From: Hygrophila difformis | Taxonomy: Eukaryota; Streptophyta; Magnoliopsida; Lamiales; Acanthaceae | Assembly: GCA_030278955.1 (NCBI GenBank) | Contig: JAOANR010000006.1 | Location: forward strand, 14,481,974 to 14,545,973 | Length of the DNA stretch: 64,000 nucleotides | Direction: 5' to 3' | Part shown: piece after piece, positions 57,701-64,000 of the stretch | Position numbering within the stretch: position 1 is the stretch's first letter | Layout of the letters: each line of letters starts with the position of its first letter | Position numbers and translations under genes: made by a program | Notes under the pieces: model-generated | Seen by the model: the letters and a program-made list of their open reading frames with translations, nothing else | Database searches by the model: none | What the model was told of the DNA's origin: nothing

Positions 57701-59472
57701 TGCGAGAGAAGCGTGGTGGAGCCCCTACTAATACAAAAACAAAAAATAAAAAACTTTTAAAAGATAAAGATATTGAAAATTGTAAATGTAAAATAAAAGG
57801 AGCATGTAAACAAACTTGTAAAGAAAAAATACAAATTACAGAGTTTGAAGAAGAATATATTACTGAAACTCCAAAACTGAAAGAATTAATAAGTATAACT
57901 AGATTTAAGCCTGAAGAAACCATAACAAAATGGATTGAGAGGTTAGAAAAATCCCAAATTATTGGAGATAACATCCAGAAATATTGGGAAAAAGATGGAA
58001 CAATATGCAAGCTTGAAATAATAAATCCAGAATTGAGAATCTCAACTGCAGAAATAAATCCTACAAATCTGGATATAGCAGATTTCAAAATGCATATTGA
58101 TGAATTAAAAGCTTTAAAAGTAATTAGAGAATCAAACTCCAGACATAGGTCTGCAGCTTTTATTGTAAGAAAACATTCTGAAATTGTAAGAGGAAAATCA
58201 AGAATGGTCATTAATTATAAAAGACTTAATGACAATACAAAAGATTTTGCTTACAATATACCAGATAAAACAGTCTTAATAAATATGATTCAAGACTCAA
58301 AAGTATATAGCAAATTTGACTGTAAGTCAGGATTCTGGCAAGTAAAAATGCATCCCGAGTCAGTTGAATGGACTGCATTTACATGTCCAGAAGGTTTATT
58401 TGAATGGTTAGTAATGCCATTTGGACTAAAAAATGCACCAGCTATATTTCAACAAAAAATGGACAAAATTTTTAAACCATACCAAAAATTTGTTTTGGTA
58501 TACATTGATGATATTCTAGTATTTTCAAAAAATAGTACTGAACATATGAGTCATCTTGATACAGTGTTTAGGCTATTTGAAAAACATGGAATAATCATCC
58601 CAAAGAAAAAGATGGAAATTAATAAAACTAAAATAGCATTCCTTGGGGCAGAAATTGGAAAAGGAAAAATAAAACTCCAAGATCATATTGCTAAAAAGGC
58701 TATTGAATTTCCTGATAAAATGGAAGATACAAAACTATTACAACAATTTTTGGGATTGGTTAATTATGCTAGACCATACATTAAAAACTTATCCTCATTA
58801 ACAGGATCATTATATAACAAACTGGGAAAAAACGGTCAAAAATATTTTAACCAAGAAGATATAAAAAATGTACAAAAAATTAAAGAAGCATTAAAAACAC
58901 TTCCAGAATTGGTTCTGCCAGAAGATAGTGATTATCTTATTGTGCAAACTGATGGATCACATGAAGGATGGGGAGCTATCCTTTTGCGAAAAAAGGATGT
59001 CTACTCACCTAAAAGTAAAGAAGTAATTTGCCAATATGCATCAGGAAAATATAGAGAGAAGGGAAACCTTTCCTCAATTGATGCAGAACTGTTGGCAATA
59101 AAATACGCACTTGATAAATTTGAACTGTTTTTAACAGGAAAACCAGGATTCACAGTAAGAACTGATTGTGAAGCCATAGTAAAATTTCATAGCCAACTCC
59201 AAGAAAAAAGATCAATGTCTAGGAGAAGGTGGTTGAATTTTACAGATGTTATTAGTCAGAAAGGCTACAAAATAAAATTCGAACATATTAAAGGAGAAGA
59301 TAACAAAATTGCTGATATACTATCTAGAATTCTGATTAAAGAAAGGGAAAAACCATTATATGACACTGAATTTAAAAACGAATCAATTGATAATTATGAT
59401 GAAAATGACGAGGAAAAATATAAATTAAAATGGGATCAATTTTACAGGGAGGACTGGAATATTGAGAATTGA
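54745..59472 (+). CDS. Viral polyprotein: coat, protease, RT, RNase H
   Basis: Intact 1,575-residue frame. Residues 1-570: coiled-coil, acidic and coat-protein region. CCHC knuckle starting at C583 (CX2CX4HX4C). A second cluster from C702 fits CX2CX11CX2CX4CX2C exactly. Retropepsin active site 'IIDTG' with D861. RT with 'MVINYKRLN', 'KFDCKSGFWQVKM', 'MPFGLKNAPAIFQ' and the catalytic YIDD at 1253-1256. RNase H acids D1403, E1448, D1474 and D1524. It should be cut by its own protease to give coat and polymerase; the polymerase copies pregenomic RNA to DNA. The coat and polymerase being fused while the movement protein is separate is unusual. No internal stop seen. Confidence 0.9.
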   Translation: MNRQMKRFIVEKPVTDNFVKYEGKHIFHPSEEEVERIAKDIQHICLKTRKFENFKKGKILNKREYHDRYERVFSQHVHSALTKKFKNKGILPHNCQDCKIDLDRRYSDKLKHMIHLIECSKHSGYFENWIENYEEMIREISKLNEQKQELKDKMKRKNKEWKNNLEDIIEKEVQKRLQKIQIKEEQQADIEAHLFLKENSSEVGQSSDNTLMEQYMGDHISLHSEKTNKTAKEFMNKDIVMKNTGDSITRVSGTPFAPYQRGTEWRPETNYTGNNSIHSITHVHPEYPYGKIQPGMITKPRGIRQPLERGYYHNPAILEVTNVSPQEWGSVIAKWKNIVVADYIKNKNDYNDTAESMYGYLETYLGEFAQSMWEVFKRDYPMDYQDLIERGPNPYNFVNKISSLITGEDGNSGHITTQMDALIHLDQMHLDDLYGTVDFLNEYVYYTGLAGGAFNQELGEKLFMKIPRPIGQEIQDTWNKMVEKNPQQYTISMRAVHVVKILKDKCTNIIAQKQLKKTDYSFCKRIYTPQRYGRPEPLRKKPKFITRKKYFIKQSNSRKPFLKQKHHVRKYNPSRNYTKKLACFTCGDESHLATACPKRKNQHSREAILTECIQQDILDVDSDVSETETIYSIVTVEENVIEEQEDNDPYELINMLANENSYNGITYKEYMMPYETEYMMREINECENHNWLFRVGTDSTPCIKCSYYPSRKLRAKCTICHVEICQICLLKYYKIKFPEEMPITKIDDNYTFITKRIDIIERKLFDLQGIMNLTELKNRIENIEEILEEYNMLSSENTGNKGKEVPEEESNNEQNLSTEYMLAQNPEYIPVCHDPSSLTTLRVPIIFKLRELVFRTNAIIDTGCTRIIINEKLIPEHLQKNLTKPIKSELMDGRISYTTKQPISGGQIFFETNCGISEPYGVPDNSYIKDLVINADVILGLQFFLQNNGGLFITKDYIQIVEKATLAMFAPSISNAGTKLLTTSELREKRGGAPTNTKTKNKKLLKDKDIENCKCKIKGACKQTCKEKIQITEFEEEYITETPKLKELISITRFKPEETITKWIERLEKSQIIGDNIQKYWEKDGTICKLEIINPELRISTAEINPTNLDIADFKMHIDELKALKVIRESNSRHRSAAFIVRKHSEIVRGKSRMVINYKRLNDNTKDFAYNIPDKTVLINMIQDSKVYSKFDCKSGFWQVKMHPESVEWTAFTCPEGLFEWLVMPFGLKNAPAIFQQKMDKIFKPYQKFVLVYIDDILVFSKNSTEHMSHLDTVFRLFEKHGIIIPKKKMEINKTKIAFLGAEIGKGKIKLQDHIAKKAIEFPDKMEDTKLLQQFLGLVNYARPYIKNLSSLTGSLYNKLGKNGQKYFNQEDIKNVQKIKEALKTLPELVLPEDSDYLIVQTDGSHEGWGAILLRKKDVYSPKSKEVICQYASGKYREKGNLSSIDAELLAIKYALDKFELFLTGKPGFTVRTDCEAIVKFHSQLQEKRSMSRRRWLNFTDVISQKGYKIKFEHIKGEDNKIADILSRILIKEREKPLYDTEFKNESIDNYDENDEEKYKLKWDQFYREDWNIEN

Positions 59473-59489
59473 ATAATATTGTTACAGGA

Positions 59490-60934
59490 ATGGCAGAAAA
59501 CTCCCAGAAAAACTCTTTGAAAATCAGCAATGAAAATGGAGTAAAAACCACAGAGATGGTGAAAACCCCAGAGGATATTACACAATCCCTTCTAAAACCA
59601 GCATCCCAGAAAGGAAGAAAAAAGATAAACTCCCAGAAAAAGGAGTGAAAATCTGCTTTGGCAAAAGAGCAGAAACTGGCAATAATGTAGAGTTAATCTT
59701 ATTTGATAACATGAAGTACAGGCCTATCACAGGGTTGAACTACACAGAGGAACAGATCTGCCTTTGTGACAACATCTGTAGAGCATCATTTGACAAAAAC
59801 AACAGCAGATATATTGTTACTTGTCTCTCTGCTTTATGCATGTATTTTCAGAAATTTAATAACATAAAACCATTTTTATATTATGTAATCTATGAAGGTT
59901 ATAAAAAAGGAATTTATGATAAAAATGATATTTTACCTCTTAATGAAGATAATGAAAAACCTCTTCATAAAGGATTTTATGACATAGTGTCTGTAATTCA
60001 ATTTGCAAAAACCACAATGGGCCCAGATTTCTTTGTAAGCCCAAGTTTGAAAAACATTGTTGATGGTTTGAGGCCAAAAACCCAAAATCCCACAGGCCCA
60101 GTCCAATATTCAATTGGACATTCTTCTAAAACCCACATTGTGTTTTGTGACCATTGTGAAAAAATGGCCAAGGAAGTCTGTAAATATGAAGCCCAAAAGG
60201 CCGAATGGTTACAAAATTTTGAAAACCAAAAAATGAAAACCCTTGAAGCAGAGGCCCAGATTGAAACCCTCACCAAGAAACTTGAAATCCTTCAAAACCA
60301 AAATGAGAAATTGACCTAAAAAATTGTGTCCCTCACACTGAAAACACCAAAGCCAGAAGAAAAACCAGTCTATGGTCCAGAACCCAAACCCACCAGTTCT
60401 ATGACTGCAGTAGAATTGGCAAAAGCCTGGATGCAGCAAAACCAGGAAAATTCAACTCCTGAGGTCTTTAAGGATCAAAAGTTTGAATCTAGTCCGTCTC
60501 AAACGGCAGACGGTAAAGACGAGTCAAGTCCGTTGATAGCTGATGCTTTGCTAAAAAGCATAAGTTCAGATGATTTTGAACCAAACCAGAGAAGTTCTAA
60601 CCCTGAGGTCTTTGAGGACCAAAATGTTGAACTAAGCCCATCTAGTCCGGTAGATGGTAAAAGCACATTAATTCCGGTTATGGCTGGTAGTTTGCCAAAA
60701 ACTATGAGTCCAGTACAGACTGGAAAATTTGAAAACCTCAGTGAAGAAGAAATTCTTCATAAGCTTGAAATGGAACTAAAGCATACTTTTGCTGAAGCAA
60801 TGGCAACCAGAAAAAGTGGAAGGTTTAGTGCACTGGTGGCACTAAGAAAAAATGAAGCAAAATTCCAGGCCAATAAAATTATAAAAAATCAGAAAAAAGA
60901 AAGTGGCGGCCCCCACAATGATGAAGAATACTAA
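59490..60934 (+). pseudogene. Viral transactivator/inclusion-body-like gene, broken
   Basis: ATG 59490 opens a phase that stops at TGA 59646-59648. The main body lies in another phase (open from 59534, no ATG) to TAA 60317-60319, then resumes in the same phase to 60934. So there is one frame change near an A-run (59637-59641) and one in-frame stop. The middle has 'FLYYVIYEGYKKGIYD' and 'KGFYDIVSVIQFAK', which resemble the conserved core of caulimovirus ORF VI transactivators, followed by a CxxC pair and a coiled coil ('LTKKLEILQNQNEKL'). Homology is suggestive, not certain. The role would be to allow reinitiation on polycistronic viral RNA and to form inclusion bodies. Confidence 0.6.
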
Positions 60935-61280
60935 TAGAGCCACGAAGAAATGAGCTGGAATTCACAATAAATACCAGCATGTGAAGGAAAAAATCCGGAA
61001 AAGAAAAAGTCAAGAAGAAAACAAAAATGCTAGTGGAGCCAAAAGCACCACTAACCATGTAAAAGCAGGAATCCAAGGCGGAAAAGGTCAAAAATTCCGA
61101 TAAGAGCCATGTGACTCTTGAAAACCGCGTTAATGGGCACTAGGCACCTCTTTACTACATTATTATATTGTTGTATTATTGTACTAGTTGTTTGATTTTT
61201 CATCCGAACCTTATCGGATAACTTTGCCACTTGGCACGTTTTTATTGGTTGTTGTGGATTACTTAGATGACATTCCCATC
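60935..61280 (+). promoter_or_regulatory. Upstream part of the viral promoter region
   Basis: The non-coding stretch between the last major frame and the TATA box. An inverted CCAAT (attggttg, ~61241) lies 40 bp upstream of TATA. I could not identify other elements with confidence. Confidence 0.45.
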
Positions 61281-61440
61281 TATAAATAGAGGGATGATCT
61301 TCATTTGTAAAACACACACTCACTTTGCTCTCTCTCTCTCTCTTAAGGTTTTTGAGACTGCACTCTTGCTACTCTCGAAAGCTCTTTCTCTTTCTAGTTC
61401 TCTTGTATTCCCAACCCTTTTCAGTAATAAAATTTCAGTT
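61281..61440 (+). promoter_or_regulatory. Viral pregenomic promoter core and poly(A) signal
   Basis: TATA box TATAAATA at 61281-61288; the start site is expected near 61310. A CT-rich leader (ctctctctctctctctta, 61327-61345) follows, and AATAAA is at 61426-61431. A poly(A) signal shortly after the start site is characteristic of caulimovirid pregenomic RNA, which bypasses it on the first pass and so is terminally redundant. Confidence 0.75.
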
Positions 61441-62095
61441 TGTAAAGAAAGACCCGGTGTGGATTGCTTCCTCTTTTCTTTACCTTCTGAAATACAGGGG
61501 CCCGTCTGAACGGGAAAGCCTCTCATCTCTCAAGGTATGGGTTAGTTTATGATTTATGTTATGGTATAATTGTTCTATGTATGGATGATAATGTTATAAA
61601 CATAAACATGTAACCTTTTAAAACTTAATTGATGAGATATGCCATTAGGGGAGTAAGATAAAAATTTAAAGGGCTTTATGCCATAAAAGCTGTAAGAAAG
61701 ACTCGTTAGGGGAACCACAATTCAGGGATGTTTGTTGAACATAATGATGTTTTTGTTACTGTTGTCCCTTTTGATTTGCCCCTTAGACCCCCTGCTTACA
61801 TTTCAGATCTAGGTCTGGATAATGCTAATTTGAATTTGAAACCCGAAACAGGCCCAGAAAAATATCTCATCAGTGACAGTAATAAGAGGATTGCGGACTT
61901 AATGTTTATGACAATATTTCCATAACAAAGGACAATCGGACCCATAACACATAATCAGAAATTTAACATGACCAAGAGAATAATAGGAGATGGCAAGTAC
62001 CTAGTAAGACATCACGACATATAAGTTTTTCGCGCACAAAAACCAGTGTTTTAAAAACTTTTATCTGAAATAACTAATATCTTTTATCAAAACAA
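61441..62095 (+). other. Post-promoter leader-like segment with short frames
   Basis: In a circular genome this would be the pregenomic leader. It contains a 65-codon frame (61728-61925, 'HNDVFVTVVPFDLPLRPPAY') with no known domain. No second TGGTATCAGAGC was found here. Confidence 0.4.
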
Positions 62096-63088
62096 ATGGA
62101 GAATATGACTAAAACTGCTGAAAACTCTAAAACAGATTTGTTTAAAGCAGAAACTTTTGAAAACACAGAAACAAGGTTTGTTATTGTACCTTATCCGAAA
62201 ACACACTTTCTATGCCAAGAATGTGAAATTTGGCTTATTAGACTGATGAATAAGCGAAATCAAATAGACATGATTTGCAGAAAACAAAGATTGTTTGAAA
62301 ATATTATAAAATGGAAAGTGACTAAGGAGGCTGAATTTCTAAAAAATGAAATAGAAATTCTAGAAAACAGTTATCAAAAGCATACTAAAATCTATAATGT
62401 TTTTGAAAAATTACAATGAACCATATAAAAAGATGTGAAAACTATTTCATAGCATGTGAATATGAAGAAAAAATGTGGAAAAAATTACAGGAAGAACATT
62501 TAGCCAGAAAAAACTAATGGAAGCACGAACACTTTTTGATATTTGTCCAGAATGTGGAAAACTTGGAGAAACCATGTGGAAAACAGAAAAAGAAATAAAA
62601 GACCTTAAAGATTCAATTATAAGGTTAAAAGAATATAAATAAGACGAAGAACAAGAAGTACAAGAACTCATATATGGGTTAAACCATGAAGAAGAAATAA
62701 ATATCATTCGTAATTCAATACACAGATATGAAGAAGTGATTAGTTACCAATCATCTGACCTTAAAACAAAAATAAAAGAGTTGAATACTTCCAAAACAGA
62801 ATTCATTAACCATATCAAAAACCAACATTAAAAATGACTTATAAAACAATAAGAAGCTACAGTCAATGGGAGAAAACTGTGATTGAAAGATACCACATTA
62901 AAAAAGAAATTGTGAAAATCCAAATCGAAGCAAAGATAAAATGTTTACAACTTTTAAACAGGAAAAATCTCATAATGGAAGAATTAGATTTAAGTTTTTG
63001 GATAAATGATGAAATCAACAACCTACAGGCATATGAAAAAGGAATAGACCGGGAAAGAAAACAGTGGCAGGTTAATTATACCGGATAA
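62096..63088 (+). CDS. Chain of small CxxC/coiled-coil frames
   Basis: Frames 62096-62419 (107 residues, 'FLCQECEIW'), 62416-62517 (33 residues), 62517-62642 (41 residues, 'DICPECGKLGE') and 62834-63088 (84 residues) follow one another. The first three are joined by ATGA and TAATG overlaps; an ATG-less open stretch (62643-62831) lies before the last. Each is Lys/Glu-rich with coiled-coil character, in the same A-rich composition as the viral body and with the same coupling style as ORF0/A/B. Viral origin is inferred; function unknown. Either genuine 5' frames of this virus or part of a second viral segment. Confidence 0.45.
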
Positions 63089-63092
63089 AAAA

Positions 63093-63093
63093 A

Positions 63094-63155
<62 letters not shown>

Positions 63156-63190
63156 AAATAAATAAAATAATAATAACAATAAAAAACAAT
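63093..63190. repeat. (AAT)n / (AAAT)n microsatellite
   Basis: About ten AAT units, then AAAT and AAAC units, directly after the last small frame. Confidence 0.85.
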
Positions 63191-63239
63191 ATAATATATA
63201 AAATACAAACAAGCAAATAAAAATAAAATATAAATGCAA

Positions 63240-63380
63240 GGTACCCAACTCAAAGTTTTGAAAACATTCGTGGGTCTAACCTAAAGGATGAAACTTTTAG
63301 GTACTAAACTTAAAGTTCCTATTGTTGGAGGGTATATATCTCAAAAACCCCTAAAAATGAAGGGAGAAGTAGTTCCTTAG
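63240..63380. other. Right border sequence with GGTAC words
   Basis: GGTACCCAACTCAAAG and TTAGGTACTAAACTT echo the left-border repeats at 52484-52563. The viral-host junction lies somewhere here. Confidence 0.4.
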
Positions 63381-63404
63381 CTAATCGCTAGTACTATTGT
63401 CTGC

Positions 63405-64000
63405 ACTAGGGGTAGACGTCAGGTCGGGTTTGGTGGGTTCGGGTTGGTTGGGTTCGGATTAATCGGGTTTGGGTAGAAAAATAAATTATCCGTCCATTAC
63501 CCGACATTGGTGGGTACCCGACATGTCGGGTACCCGATCGGGTCGGGTACCCACTCTTTTTTCTAAAAAAATAAAGAAAAACCTTTTAAAAAAATAAATT
63601 ATTAAAGAAACTTTGATAAATTCAATAATCACGATCATGATTTACAATTTACAAATTAATAAGAATGAGAACATATTCATTCATTAACGAATAAAAGACA
63701 AGAATTGACTAATAATATTTCGAAAAAAATAGGGATTGCGGTTTTACCCTTTTGGTTTGCATAAAATTATGTAATTAGAAATACTAAAAAACAAATACTC
63801 TCTAAATTGTGGGGACATTTTTTTTAAAAAATAAGATAGATATTTTTTAATAAATAAAATAAAATAAATTTTTTCAAAAAAAAAGTCGGGTAATTCGGGT
63901 TCATTTGTAAAACCCGATACCCGATCCGATCTACTAATTTCGAGTTCGGATACCCGACTTCGGGTTTTTTCGGATTCGGGTACCCAATTAGATCCCATTA
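63405..64000. mobile_element. Partial CGGGT-rich non-autonomous element, cut by window end
   Basis: Starts ctaggggtagacgtcaggtcggg, resembling the TAGGGGTG ends of the hAT-like element at 30842. Dense 'cgggt/acccg' words flank both sides of an AT-rich middle, and a mirrored acccga block approaches the window end. The right terminus is outside the window. Confidence 0.45.

Larger units (their letters stand above)
52563..63090 (+). mobile_element. Endogenous pararetrovirus (Caulimoviridae) integrant
   Basis: No LTRs. Holds a tRNA-Met primer-binding site, overlapping small frames, a 30K-type movement protein, a coat-protease-RT-RNase H polyprotein, a transactivator-like gene, and a TATA-leader-poly(A) unit. 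The coding strand is strikingly A-rich compared with the neighbouring LINE and gypsy elements. Most frames are open over about 8 kb, so the insertion is relatively well preserved, but the first small frame and the transactivator are broken. The genus cannot be assigned by eye; the layout combines traits of several genera. Outer borders are approximate. Confidence 0.85.

Noticed and set aside
56991..58211. Minus-strand frames of 163 and 199 codons
   Set aside because: Shadows of the polyprotein frame on the opposite strand.
52484..63310. LTRs around the viral insertion
   Set aside because: Only short GGTAC words are shared; there is no long direct repeat, and the gene set is caulimovirid.
1..64000. 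CRISPR arrays, tRNA or rRNA genes, bacterial-type operons
   Set aside because: No regularly spaced repeats with unique spacers and no RNA gene structures; overlapping frames occur only in the viral insertion.

Overview
The window is a repeat-dominated stretch of a flowering-plant nuclear genome, probably a eudicot. This is inferred from the mix of plant L1-type LINEs, a chromodomain Ty3/gypsy LTR element, an En/Spm (CACTA) transposon, Stowaway-like MITEs with the CTCCCTCCGTCCC terminus, and an endogenous caulimovirid. I found no convincing host protein gene, rRNA or tRNA gene. Almost every long open frame belongs to a mobile element, and the DNA between elements is AT-rich.

Layout. 1-8280: AT-rich DNA with Stowaway-like MITEs, two copies of a tRNA-derived SINE family, and a decayed Helitron carrying shuffled helicase pieces whose 3' hairpin-CTAGT end is at 5368-5398. 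8281-23664: a near-complete L1-type LINE (LINE A) flanked by an 18-bp target-site duplication (TSD). A 5'-truncated LINE (LINE B) lies inside its first bases, and a 9.4-kb Tekay-like LTR retrotransposon with two 2,594-bp LTRs is inserted in ORF2 with a CTTCG TSD. 23665-33666: many small elements, including a 786-bp fold-back element with a 9-bp TSD, a LINE tail (LINE C), hAT-like elements, a SINE and Stowaway copies. 33667-37130: a 5'-truncated LINE of another lineage (LINE D) with a long 3' untranslated region. 38262-45568: a complete-ended CACTA transposon (TSD ACT) with a broken TNP2-type transposase and a second, intron-containing gene, both on the minus strand. 45569-52214: more hAT-like, Harbinger-like and Stowaway-like elements, several nested.

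52560-63090: an endogenous pararetrovirus, with a tRNA-Met primer-binding site, a train of frames joined by ATGA or TAATG overlaps (small ORF0, coiled-coil ORFs A and B, movement protein), a 1,575-residue coat-protease-RT-RNase H polyprotein, a broken transactivator-like gene, a TATA/poly(A) unit, and then another train of tiny CxxC/coiled-coil frames. The polyprotein carries both a CCHC knuckle and the CX2CX11CX2CX4CX2C cluster known from badnaviruses, although the movement protein is separate and there is a transactivator-like gene. This mosaic layout is the most novel item in the window. 63240-64000: GGTAC-repeat DNA and the start of a CGGGT-rich element that runs off the window.

How the parts relate: the genes do not form a host pathway. 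They are independent parasites layered on one another, and several insertions can be ordered by nesting, TSDs and paralogous empty sites within the window. All homology calls are from reading the sequence by eye; no database search was run.
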